A stretch of DNA of 64,000 bases from Theocolax elegans. Its lineage: Eukaryota; Arthropoda; Insecta; Hymenoptera; Cerocephalidae. Below, piece after piece: positions 45,638 through 57,900 of the stretch. The stretch is from the NCBI GenBank assembly GCA_026168455.1, contig CM047425.1:7352001-7416000 (forward strand), given 5' to 3'. The notes beneath the pieces were generated by a model, which was not told where the DNA came from, did no database searches, and saw nothing but the letters and a program-made list of their open reading frames with translations. How positions within the stretch are numbered: the first letter of the stretch is position 1; every line of letters begins with the position of its first letter. Both the position numbers and the translations under genes were made by a program.

Positions 45638-48600
45638 TTACTGACTCTGCTGCTGCTGAGGCTGAGAAGGTTGCGACGACGGCGACGAGTGGCTCGACTG
45701 CTGCTGCTGCTGCTGGGGTGTCGTGCAACCACCGGGTTGAGAGGTAGCGCTACCGTCACGGCGCGAACGGATACCACCTTCTTGGCTACTGCCACGAGTC
45801 AAACGGGATCCTTGAATGCCCGTCAGTCCTGTGAGTATGGGCATGCTGCCTGGTGCACCCGCTGTCTGCATCACCATCGCACGAATTCTGCGCTGTGCCG
45901 ACTGGAAATTCATTCGTTTATTACACTCCCTTCTCATTAGACAACAAACTACGAATTTACATTTTTTTATTATAATTAAGAACATACCTGTACAGAGAAG
46001 AATGGACCGATAATGTGGACGGTTGTTTCTTCATCGGCAGTTGGTGGTGTCGCTTGTTGCTCGGAAAGTTTAATTACGCTACCAGTAACGCGTTGCAACT
46101 CCCTTACATTTTGACCACCCTTACCGATTATTCGGCCAACCTGGGCCGATGGCACAAGAATTTCAATGGTCAACCTTACATCTTCCGAGCCGGTCACAAA
46201 GCCTTCTTCTCGCATTTTTTCGAAAATCATGTACTGAGCCTAAAATAACAATTTATTGCTTCATATTTTCACAACTGTTTAAAAATAAATAAATCTATTA
46301 CGTATCTATGATTTAATATGTATTATTACAATTCAAATAGCTGACTAATAACAATTGTTTTTTTTTTTTAAATAAGTAAAAGTTAATTTTCTGAAAAAGT
46401 TTATCTGTAAGCTACGTCTGTATTTACTCTTACTTGAAAATTATTTAAAATTTTTATTTCAATATCTGAGGGTAGATCCTTGTTATTTAGATATAGGTAT
46501 TACACTATGTTTTTAGTATTAAATAATAATTAATTTAGAAATTATTAATTCAATCATATGTTGATTCTAATTCTACTTCTTATTTTATTACCGATAAGTA
46601 TCAATACAAAGTTACCTATTTTTCATATAATAAATAAACTGTTTATTATAATAATAATTTAAAATTAAATAACGAAATGTTAAAGGAAATTATAAAGAAT
46701 AGAAAAATTTATGTATAGACTGAGAACCTAAGAGAGCTATAAAATTTTAAATATTCTACAAAAGTATAATATAATACAAGAAATAATTATTATTAACAAT
46801 AGTAAAAAAAATATCGTTGGGTTAAACGGAGCTCGATCGTACATGAATTAGCATGATAAGCACGGGACCCAAACTTTATTATCCCTGATTCTTCAAGCAG
46901 AAGTCTTCATACGAAATCCGCCCAAATGTCACAGGTTTACTATACCGTGTGTGGTGATCGTTCACGAAAAAAACGCTATCGTTCCGGAGACCGGATTCGA
47001 ACCTGAGACTTTCAGATTACTAAGCAAGCATTTTACCAACGAGCCAACACCGAATTCAGAATCTATACGTGCTTATTTGAATGGTGATCTTAATGTATCA
47101 AGCGGTAACGAATATAATTACGTCGAGTCATTCAAATGTTTCCCATAATTTTAACACATAAACTAAAAAGTATAATTATTATTTATAATGGAATTTTTTT
47201 AAATTATTTAAAATATGCAATAATATATGTATTGCGCTCGGTCGGTAAAAATCAGGTGTACCACGTATTCTAACTAAAAATATTTTTAATCTTCATACTA
47301 CATTTTTATTATTCAAAAGTAATTAACAGTTAAATTATAGTTGTACATTAGTTTCCTTCAAATTTTAATACTCATTAATCGCACGTCGATAATGTAGAAA
47401 ATACTAACTGAGAAGTAAGAAATTACCATCGTACACTGATAGGACAGAAAATTTATGGAAAATTTCTTGATGTGCAAAAACTAAAAAAATACTTATATAT
47501 GCACGTATTATGGTTAATACCAACTCAATTGTCGCAAATATTGCTTTCTATCAGTGTAGTTCCATCAAATTTTGTAAACACATTATCAATGTACCATTTT
47601 TTTCCGTAAGCTTATCTAATTATAGTTTTTTATCCTACGTACACATAATGAACTTTCTTAGACATTGATATAATAAGAAATAAGATAAAATTATCAATTA
47701 ATAAACTGATGTGTGGAGAAATATTTACTTAACCCTTAAGTGTCACTGGGGGTCCCGAAGACCCCAGCATTTTTGTTTTATAAACAGAGAATTGCCTTTT
47801 TTTCTGTGTTGTTTTTATTTATATATTCTTTTTTTGATGTCTCAATAATGAAATTTAACTTAAAATATTATTTGGTTGTCTAGAAGCGATCTCAAGGATT
47901 GTGCAAAAAATTTGTAACTAAAAATAATTTTTAGTAAACTTTTTAGAGGTATTTAAACGCGCCTCTGGTACTTATGTTATTATTTGGCGGTGCAATAATT
48001 AAACGTTAAAAACATATCCATAATTAAACGTTTTGTTTCGCGTTTTTGATAGACAATAATCGAAGAGATAAAATAGGTATTTGACTTACCTTCCATTGAG
48101 ACTCCGGTGAACCAACAATCGTAACTTTCCTTTCGTTTTGTTGTTCAGCGGGTTTGTCGGTTTCGAGCGCTGCAATTTTGACGCTCGCTCCTGAGAATCT
48201 GATGACGCTTCTAATGTACGATCCTTTCGTGCCGATAATTGCGCCTACGCTGTTGTTCGGTATGTACAGAAATGTCGTCTCCTGGACGTCACCAGCGGGA
48301 ACAGCTTGCTGAGCAGCCAAGTTGGTTTGATACGGGTATGGTGCTGGTCCGGTACCGTAAAGTCCACCAGGACCACGTGCACTGTAACTCATACTTGCTG
48401 TCGACATCATCGCCATAGGATGCAGTCCCGGGAACATCATACTTTGAGGCTGTAACCGAATTAATCGTCCAATTAATTTTTTTTTATTATTTATCATTAC
48501 GTGCCTCTGCCGAATTTCGAGTTTACTGTATTCGATGGATTCATTTTTATTAATTTGTAAGCGACAACCTAAAAATAGTTACTTTTTCTTATTGTTTCAT

Positions 48601-51379
48601 TTTTATATTTTAATTCAATATTTAAATTTAACACTTTTTTCATATAGTTTTGACAGTTAATTATTTAGTTTACACTATATGGTGCACAAAGGAATATCCA
48701 AATAAAGTTTGTAGATAAACAGAATTGTTCATTTTAAGAAATAGAAGTGACTATAGATAACCACTAAAAATATTGATCTTGAAGTATATTGTTAAATTGT
48801 ACTTCAATTAATTAAAATTTATCAATCATAAAATACAGTTTTCTCCGTAGAAATATTATTTGTAATGTTCGTAAGTCCAATGTATGCAATGCTCGAATAG
48901 GTATTAGAGCAATAAGTGCATAAGACTTACAATTTATTCTCCCTGCTACATACAAGCAAAAGTCTATAGACGACATATGCTCAAACCTTCGCAGGTTTGA
49001 AATAATCAGACATTAGGCAAAAATGAAAAAATGATAATTTACTTACGTAACGATTAAAATATCTGATATCAAAATCAAAACTGAGCAACACGAAGTATTT
49101 AAAAATGCACTAAAAAAATGCTTGAATAATATTTAAAGTGATCATAGTAAACATTCTTTTTTCTAACTTTTTTTAACTATTTATTCATAAGAAATTATTG
49201 TATCAATATATTATGATTTATTAGTATATAAATGTTCAAATTCATTAATTAAACAAATTATAATTAGAGCGATGTCAAATTTTTTCCGCGTTTATAATTT
49301 GTGGATTTTTAATTTAAATAAAAAAATATACCATTGCTTGTCAAACGCTGCTTTGAAGTTCACCCTAACCAGATAACTAATTTAATGATGTGGTATCCCG
49401 TATCACTCATTAGATTAATTGTTTTGAAAATTACGTCTTGCGGTTTCGTAGGATACGATATTTAAATCAATTAATCTAATGAATTAATGAACATAATGTA
49501 GATTATGCCTATACGAGGAAATTGGTGTGTTCTTTGTTTTAGCAATATAATTGATATGTTTCATTACTGCAAATAAAAAATCTAATGAATGATAAGCGCG
49601 GAAAAAATCAATAATTGATTAGGTTTGACATCGTTTCAAGAGTAGTAGCTAATAGTTAAATAGATGTTCAGAGTAAGTATAAAAATTGAATGTAGATTAG
49701 GTAGATGTAAATGAAATGAAAGTGAAAATGTATATAAAATGTATAAAATGTGACTTACCGCCATAGTCTGTAGATCATTTTCGTAACTCTGCCTGAGTTT
49801 GTTAGATATCATGGCCTCGGCTTTGCTCATATTCTCGATGCTGCCCTTGACCGTGATGATGCGTTCAAGATTATAGCTGCTGATGTCATTGATGCTGCTC
49901 ACTGTGATCTTCGTGTCGGTGTCCTGCATAATCCTCTTGATGGTGTTGCCGCCCTTACCGATAATGCGGCCTATCAGGTTGTTGTGCGCGAGGATCTTCA
50001 GGATGATCTCGCTGCAAGAGCCAACAATGTTCTCGTCAGTATTCTGCCGTTCTTTTTGACTAGTACCACCATCGTCATTATCATCATGACGATCGTTGCC
50101 TTGGTGACGTGTGGCCCTGCTAGCCTCATCGCCATCATCAACTGACCCCTTGTTCGTGTTGTTTGCCTCCTGGTGCATCACCTCGAGGATCTTCTTGCAG
50201 GCGTTCGTACAGTTCTCCGGATTCCCGTAGATCGTGATCGCTTTTTCGAGCGAGCCGAGGTTGTCCTTTCGATGTACGTCGACACGGGCCCGCGTCATCT
50301 GGGTGATTTGCCGTATGGTTGAGCCCTGTCGGCCAATTATGGCACCGACCATGTCCGAGTGGACGAGGATACGCAGGGGGAAGTCCGTTTGACGCCCGGA
50401 GCCAGGTAGCCCGGAGAAAGCGACGCCACCCCGTTGGCTCCGACCGCGACGCCGACTCTCCGCCGTCGACATCTCCACCTTCAACGGATTACCCTCGTAC
50501 TCGTATCCATTTAGGTGACTCGCCGCTCTAAAACACAGTTTCGTTTTCCGCCATTTCAGTATCCGTCAACATTATTTTATCATTTATTATTATTATTATT
50601 ATTTTTTTCTTTTTTTTTATTATTCTTTATCACACATTTCATGCATATTTCTATTATTCGTACAACGGAATAAAGTAATTCGATATATTCTTTTTTTTAT
50701 TTAATTTTCCTACTTTTCTCAGGTATATTACTTTAATTCGAAACTCCGTAGGAGTCGCGTCTTTTAAGTTTCAATCAATTCCTAACTCGAATGGTGTAAT
50801 AAATTCATTAGCCCATTTTGCTACGACCGTTTTCAACATTTTTTTCTATTTTTTTTGTATCAATATTTTCTCCATATTTTTTCTCTTATCACGTTGTAAT
50901 GTTAATGCGTTCGAAACTAGAATTTTGACAAGTGAATGAAGGTTATCAGAGATTTATTCCTGAATTGCACCTCATCAACCTTCGACCTTACAGAACGTTA
51001 TGGCCAAAATCAAAATTTTGATTGAGCATCGATAGTGACATGCCAAGACGACGAAACGAATTAACGATTAGTTAGAATGATTTCTCATGACTAAACACGA
51101 CCGAAACGAAATGAGATTCTGAATGAAAACTAGGAAAAGTGTGTGTAACAGGGGGGGAAGACCTAATCTCTAATTCACTTATTACGGAATGATCTCACTT
51201 ACTGCTGTGCCTGGTCTGGCGTTTCATAGCTGACGAGGAGAGCTTGAGTGCTAGGATCACGCGACGTCACCTTCTCGAAGTTTTGTATTTGTCCGTAGTT
51301 CGAGAAGAGCTGCTCGACGTCCTCGATTTTGACGTGAGCTGGCAAATTGCCCACCAGGATCTTCGCCCCGGAGCCGCCG
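45638..51379 (-). CDS. Imp: Imp (IGF2 mRNA-binding protein), last five coding exons, 5' end missing
   Basis: Cytoplasmic RNA-binding protein that controls localisation, stability and translation of target mRNAs. Exons 51203-51379, 49759-50527, 48090-48449, 45988-46239, 45638-45901 join in frame (606 codons visible). The first visible exon holds an RRM (AKILVGNLP as RNP2; RNP1 ALLVSYET is degenerate), ending at PLKVEM in the next exon; it matches RRM2 of vertebrate IGF2BPs. Then KH1 ([14 protein letters not shown]), an acidic Asp/Asn-rich linker, KH2 ([14 protein letters not shown]), a spacer [17 protein letters not shown]3 ([14 protein letters not shown]) and KH4 ([14 protein letters not shown]); all four GxxG loops are intact. 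The C-terminus is Ser/Gln-rich, ending QQQQSQ. The first base of 51379 completes a codon begun in an upstream exon, so the N-terminus and RRM1 are coded further upstream. KH1 and KH2 share one 769-base exon. Confidence 0.95.
46930..47056 (-). repeat. tRNA-derived repeat (SINE-like or tRNA pseudogene)
   Basis: On the minus strand an A-box-like word TGGCTCGTTGG (47036-47046) is followed 32 bases later by a canonical B-box GGTTCGAATCC (46993-47003), the internal RNA polymerase III promoter spacing of a tRNA. The acceptor stem does not pair, so it is not a working tRNA. The sequence continues downstream (towards lower coordinates) as expected for a tRNA-derived SINE, but I cannot define its end or a target duplication. 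Confidence 0.65.
47434..47556. mobile_element. Small MITE, TA-flanked (CACTGATAG ends)
   Basis: 123 bases, begins cactgatag and ends ctatcagtg, flanked by ta on both sides; located in an Imp intron. The inverted ends are short (about 10 bases), so this is less certain than the others. Confidence 0.55.
47733..47765. repeat. piggyBac-like terminus with hairpin
   Basis: TTAA (47729-47732) is followed by cccttaagtgtcact and then a perfect small hairpin ggggtc ccgaa gacccc. TTAA plus CCC and such a hairpin is typical of piggyBac-type ends. No opposite end (GGG TTAA) was found before the next exon, so it is a remnant or a chance match. Confidence 0.4.
48450..49758. other. Imp intron between KH2 and KH3 exons
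   Basis: A/T-rich, no gene or clear repeat recognised. Donor GTAAGT after the KH1-KH2 exon and acceptor TTACAG before the KH3 exon. Confidence 0.8.
50528..51202. other. Imp intron between RRM and KH1-KH2 exons
   Basis: 675-base intron with donor GTAAGTG and acceptor TGTTTTAG on the minus strand; splits the RRM in its last third. Contains an (att)n run near 50586-50605. Nothing coding seen. Confidence 0.8.
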
Positions 51380-52294
51380 CTGCAATCAGGGAAAATCACC
51401 CGCGATTACTAATCAACATTCGATTTTGCTTTTTCTTTTTCTTTTTCTTTTTTTTTTCGTTTTATTTACTTCGTTTTACAATCTTTTTCCTATACTACTT
51501 GGCCACAATGTAAGTTTTTTTCATTGGAATTCGTTGGAAGTTGGTGCTTGGATGGGAATTTCGTGAATGAAGATGTATATTGAAGATGATATTTACGTAA
51601 TATAAAATTCAATTTGACACTTTAAGAATTGAACGTGATGGAAAACATTTATTTCCGATAAATATACCTATAGTTGATTTTTATCGAGTCTACCATGGTA
51701 ATTAAAATTTTTGCACAATTTCTTGGAAGTGAAAGTGAAGACAACGGCATATAGGAGTTTGACAGAAGGACGAACTTATGAATGTTCCAAGTAATGTAAT
51801 AGAACTTGTGTTTTCATGAAAATAAATATAGAAAAGACAGTTACTTTCCAGAAATTCTATTAACCAAATCACACAATTCGATAAATTTATTCAGGAAGCA
51901 ATAGGAGACCCTTTAGAAAATACACGAGGATAGTAATACTGATTCAACGTTTCAGCGAGTTTATCCATCGACAAGAGTTTTAATGAAAAGCCTCAACGCA
52001 CATAACCTATAACGGAAGCAATCCAACGTTGGTATGAAACCTAAATCGATGAATCTTGAATCTTCGAAAACTCTCAGAATTGTACATGTATACGCATTTA
52101 GTTAGTTTCTCGTACACATAAAACATGCAGATTGTTGAAGAAAAAAAAATAAAATAAGAGAGAGGAATGAAGAGAAAAACTAGAATAGTTCTTTTAGGCA
52201 TCACCTTGAAAAAGAAATCCAGCACATATGCCACAAGGCTGCATGAATGAGCAAGCCGACAAAGCATAACGAAACTACACGCATACATAGTCAA

Positions 52295-52488
52295 CCCTCC
52301 CCCTCCCCCCCCCCTCGGGAATAAAATGTACGTATGTGTGGGTGCCGCGAAAGATATATATCCCTTCTACGCATTTTTGAAGAGAGGGAGCGAAAAAATG
52401 AGAGAGAAAGAGAGATTGAGAAAGCGAGAGGGAAAGATATACAGAAACAAAAAAAGAAGGGAGGGTCGGACCAACGGCGCGCCGGCTA

Positions 52489-52519
<31 letters not shown>

Positions 52520-52680
52520 CACTCTCGCTTTCGTTCCTATCGATTTTTCTACAAGCACGGTGTCGACCTATTCAATGGGCGCGTATCGCTCAACTTTTTC
52601 AAGAGCAAGAGAGAAAGAGATAAAGACAGAGAAAAAGAGAGAGGGAGAGGGAGAGGGAGGAAAAGAGGGAGACCAAAAAA
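52295..52680. promoter_or_regulatory. Poly-C, (TC)n and GA-rich patch with CpG core
   Basis: A cccctcccccc run (52295-52317), GA-rich DNA, then accaacggcgcgccggct followed by a (TC)n microsatellite (52488-52514) and further GA-rich DNA to 52680. (TC)n/(GA)n with a CpG core occurs near arthropod promoters and binds GAGA-type factors in flies. Here it could be an internal promoter of Imp; the ORFs are repeat artefacts. Confidence 0.35.
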
Positions 52681-54649
52681 GTACTCCGTGGCTTGTCGTT
52701 TAAGGTTTTTTAAGATCCGCAATGTCGTTGCGACTCTATGCTCGTACATTTTGAAAAATTGTATTTATAGGAGTTTTTTTTAGATTAAGTACAATGTGTA
52801 TTGCAGACCTTGAAAGTACCGAAGCACGTTCCTTCTTTTTTAGAATTAGGGGAGCAAAATGGGTTTAATTGGAATCGGGGGTGGATCAAGGCCATTGTAA
52901 GAATTCGGCATGTGTGCGTGCGCCTATATTACGTTATTATGATGTACCGGAAAAAACTTTTATTTTTCTTTTTTTTTTCAACCAAGTGATTAATTGCCGA
53001 TGAATAATTATTTCTCGTAATGTACTATTTAGAAAAATACGAGCGCAAACATGAATAATGTATGTGTTCAAAGTTTCAATGCTGAACTTTATAAAAAAAC
53101 TCAAGGGAATTATTTAAAACTAATAAATTTATCATGCCCAGTGGCTGTACTTTTTATTAAAAAACTGTATCGCAAAGTCGTAGATTGCATAATAGGTAAC
53201 CAGAAAAAAAAGGATGACCTTGAATAGGATCAAGACAATGACCATTCAAACAATGAGAACGAAGTCGAGTCTTTGATCTCCCTGCTCCTAATTCCGTGTA
53301 CAATACTTTCGAACAATCGTGCGTTTATATGTATATAGGCGGCATGCTTTTATCAAAAATTTGTCATGTGATACACGATAAAATTGAACATTTATAAATA
53401 AAATGTTTAAAAAAAAAAAAGAAAAAAACTTTTATATTTCAGAATAAAATAAAACGATTCTTTTAAATGCATTTTAACATTTTAAATATAAAATTTATAA
53501 AAATATATTTCTGTAATGTATAAAAAATTTAAAATAAGAAATAAATAGTCTACACTTTTTCAGCTCTCGTTTTTTTTCCTCTTTTAGTCTGTGTCAACCC
53601 TCCTGACGTTTTTTGTATTCTTGTAATACTCGCTTTATTATTTATGTTTAAAAAGTTTTTGTATCGTTGTATCTTAATAGAATTTTAGCCGAAAAATGTT
53701 CATACATATATTTTAGTTAAAGAAATATGATCTCGTTTGCATTACAAGTATGTGTGATGTTACAAGTAGATATAGATATATGTGATCATCGACTGACAAT
53801 AGACGTATATATACGTGGATTACATTTTGGGTGGTCAGCTTTAACGAAAATCAAGGAGTGCCGGGAGACTCGACCCTGCCCAGGACTGGATTATGGATAA
53901 GTTCATTAGCGCCTCGAGTTAATAAGACTTTGGGCTACTATACATCTATACACGAACCCTCTACGCTATTAAAAAAATATCGTTAAAATTCGAATTTTTA
54001 TACAATATTATTATTCTACTCTCTTGATTTCAATGATTTATACTTTATAATTTGCACCTAGAGAGAATAATTTTTCAATTATTTGTACTATATTGATCAT
54101 TCTTATGAAATAAAGAGAAAAGTTGTTAAATATTGATTAAAAAAAGAATAATACAATTTTTGAATCTTGTAAAATAGTTACAATTCGATGAGCGTGAGGT
54201 CGAATAAAAACAATGTACGATCGCAGATGATTCAACGGTAAATTATCTATCTAAAAACATATCGCTTAATCATACATCTGATTCGATTATTTGCCTCTGC
54301 GTGTACCTACACGGAATTTCAATGATACGTTATTTTATGTAAGAGAAATTACATCCGACGATAAAACAGAAAACTACAAATTACATTGATTTGTAGCACC
54401 ATTGTGTGTTTGAACGTAATCGATTATAAGTGTTATTTTCTAAATTGTTAATTAAAATTTATTTAACTCAATCTAATACGTTGAATATTTATTGATATTT
54501 ATAAAATTTTATCTATCCGCATCGATTATCGACGTATTAAAATTAGAAACAAACGAAAATAAACAAAATATCAAAGGTATACCTATATCAAGAACGTCGC
54601 ATGAAATAACAGACGAAAGCGATTAATAAAAGTGAGCGAAATCAATTAA

Positions 54650-54960
54650 ATTCATATAGGTATCCTGAAGGAATTGAGGAAAACGTCGTCGACGAGGACG
54701 CACTTAATGTTGGTGGCGGACCGGTAAAATCGATGACGAAAAGGGAAAGTGGCGGCGCGCGTCCACCCACACTCAGAGCCAGACACATACGTGTGTGTAT
54801 ATATATATATGGATACATACAAACAGAAGAGCGTCACCCCCACCCCTCGGTGGATTCGCGTAAACAGGCGTACAGGTGCATGCATCATCGTCATCAAGTG
54901 CACCGCCGCTAGGGAAAGACCGAGCCCCCCCGCGCGACGCTGCATCGACGCCTCTGTCTC
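54650..54960. promoter_or_regulatory. CpG-rich patch, candidate alternative promoter or first exon
   Basis: GC-rich island (gtggcggcgcgcgtccaccc, gagcccccccgcgcgacgc) in AT-rich DNA, 3.3 kb upstream of the first visible Imp exon. Open frames exist on both strands but have no recognisable features. No donor joining in phase to the RRM exon was established. Confidence 0.3.
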
Positions 54961-57900
54961 GTTACTTTACGTACATATGCACATATGTGTAATGATCAAC
55001 CTTTGTTGGGGTGTATCTTTTTTTTTCTTTCTATTTTTTTTACCTTTTTTTTAATCGAATATTATTACAAGAGCTCGGTGACAGTTTCAATTTTCTGTTC
55101 GGTTGTTTTATCACAGAGACGGATTGTTGTATATCGTTATTGATATTTATTGCATAGGTGTGCATTAGTTGGATACTAAGTTCGGTAAGATTTTTAGAAT
55201 GTTTAAAGGTTGAACATACATAACTCGAATTATTTCTTATTTGTGAATTATAAACGCGTCGAATTACGAATTGTCATTAAGAGGTTGGAAAGGTTCAATT
55301 TTTCTGATCGCAAATTAATAGATCCCCAGTACACACAAATACAATCCCATTTGCCTCGTGCGATCGTAAGGAATTTCATTTCCGGTAACACCGTCTGCGT
55401 CTCCCTATACAGCGGTTTTAAGCGCGTGTCGAACCATAAGGTTGGAAAACAAACACGACGATCTGAACTGCGGTGTGACGCATTTATATCAGGAATCCGA
55501 TTCATCTTTACGGGTTTCACGTTCTTTGGTTTATGGGTTTTCTCAAGAAAATTCGCTAATTTGAATTTATAAACCTCTGATTATATATGTATATAAAATA
55601 ATAATGTTCATTATTTTTTCGATTTTTTACATTATACGATGTACTCTATATAACGCGACTTCCTATAAATAATAATAATATTTTTCAGTCAAATTTTAAA
55701 AGACCATAATTTTCTTATACAACGAAATATATTTTAAAATACCTTGATAATATAATTTTCACAAACGTGGAATTTCACTACTACTACAAATGCGATTGTC
55801 TCGTATTAGTTCCTAGTACACACAAGATAGGCAAACTTATGAAAAAAAAATGTATAAAGAAACTTTAGAGATAGATAGCCGTGGAATGAGAGCGTCAATG
55901 TTTACATGAACTATGCTAACACAGATGAGTTCTAAGTTTTTCGAAAACCATGTATAGATATCAATCGACCAGGTGATAGAATCGAATAACAAAATCGATA
56001 CCGCTTCCTCGTACATAGTCATCAGAAATTCAATGATTTATATTCTTGATATCCTAATTATAAAAAAAAATAGGTTTTTACATTGTAATACATTTGTCAT
56101 TCTTATTAAGATGTATAACTCGTGGTAAAAAAAAATAGTAAGGATCGTGTGTCTTTTATATCGCAATATCGACTTTGTTGCTTGTCCCTGTAGGCGCACA
56201 CCGATAGCCGTGTATCAATCTTATGGCTTGTCTTGCGTGACGCGCAATCTGGATCGTAAAAAAACGTATGGTTTAATAAAAACGTAGTGGAATAAATCCT
56301 TCTTATTTTCTCTTTTTACAATTAAATAGGATATTTATTAGCCGACGTTATGAATAATCCACTCGTATTTATGCAGCTTTACTAACATTATTAACGACTT
56401 TACGAAATTCATTCTAAATACAGTGAAACGTTTTTTTAAATAAATTTATATATACACCCTGTATTTATATGTAAATTTATAAATTTAAAGCAACAAAAAT
56501 TTATGTATTATTATTTTAGACAATTGAATTAAATTGGCATACCGCGAATGTTAAATAAAGTAATCAAGCGCGTTATCGATTATAAAACAAACATTAAAAC
56601 ATTGTTATTATTAGAATTTCTATAATTTTATCCTCTACTATAGATAGACTAGACGGTCAATGACACGCGTTTCTCGATACGATAATTTTTAGCTTCAAAC
56701 TACCAATTCATTTGAATTTTAACGTTCCTTTTCAACTAACTCGGTTTAAACTTTATCGTATACGTTTAATATATATATTTCGATATAAGTTACTGCAATA
56801 CAAACTTTATTATAGACTAATGTAATATTTCCTAGTATTAGGTATAAATATATAATTTTAACTTGATATTATTTCCAAGATCAAAGAAAATACTCCGAGG
56901 CACATATACCCACGAGAGTTTGTATACCCTAGATCTGTTGATATTCGTTCAATCCTTAGAAGGAGACAAAAGGGACAAAACAAACTTTAGCCAACATTGG
57001 CACGCAGACTTTGCGTGGGTGTATATTGGAAATGACTCATAAGTTGAAAATATTGCAAGACGTTTAACACTGTGGCTCTCCTGCACTCGTTCACCAACTA
57101 TCGAGATTTCGTATAATTATTTGTTTCAATATTTTCATGCTAATGTATTTTTTTGCGCATTGTTATATGTCGTTAAAATATATAATATATATTTTACAGT
57201 GACCCTTTTTTTAGTAATCAAAGATTTTAATAAAATCAATAAAACGTACAATTATAATATTTTTGAGTATTGATTTATTAAATTTTTTATTCGATCATAT
57301 TTTGATAATAATCGAATGTACAATTGTTAATTTAAAGTGGAAATTGTGTTTAAAACAATGTAGTTCAGATGATAAAATTCAGTACGTTCCTGTATAATTC
57401 TATAATATAAATTTGATGCCAGACCATTTATAAGCAAGTTTATGATGAATAAAAAAATTCCGTAAGGGTATGAATCATTATATGCTGTCGCAAATGACGT
57501 CAACGGAAGCTATGCGATGCCTTCTAGTTGTCAAGAGAGCAAAAGTTAATATCTGCAATATATGACGTATATTTCATTCTTACTTTCATCCATGTTTCGC
57601 AATTGAAAAAAGTGAACTATTTTTAATAACTTTAATCCAAATTGATCATAAAAAAAGAATTTTACACGCGTTTCAATGTTATATGCAAATAATATAATGT
57701 ATCTACCGTTTATTCATATTTTACGAGCAGGATAATAATATATTTTAACGACAAAATGTTTATTTCTTTTATAATTTAATCAGCAAAATTAATGCGATAA
57801 TCCGGAGAGATATGAATAGATAATTCAATATAGAAATTGATACAAAGCAAAAGGACAATGCATCATTGAACATAACATAAACAATTAAATTTTTCTTTTC

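Larger units (their letters stand above)
46240..48089. other. Imp intron between KH3 and KH4 exons
   Basis: A/T-rich intron containing a tRNA-like repeat (46930-47056), a small TA-flanked MITE (47434-47556) and a piggyBac-like terminus (47733-47765). Nothing coding seen: a 65-codon ORF at 46951-47148 + is the complement of the tRNA-like repeat. Confidence 0.7.

Noticed and set aside
45623..45940. A 105-codon + strand ORF rich in Leu and Arg
   Set aside because: It is the complement of the Ser/Gln-rich last exon of Imp; the CAG repeats give Leu on the other strand.
52326..52783. Two long + ORFs rich in Arg, Lys, Glu and Ser
   Set aside because: They are translations of GA- and TC-repeats in several frames, with no domain and no splice context.
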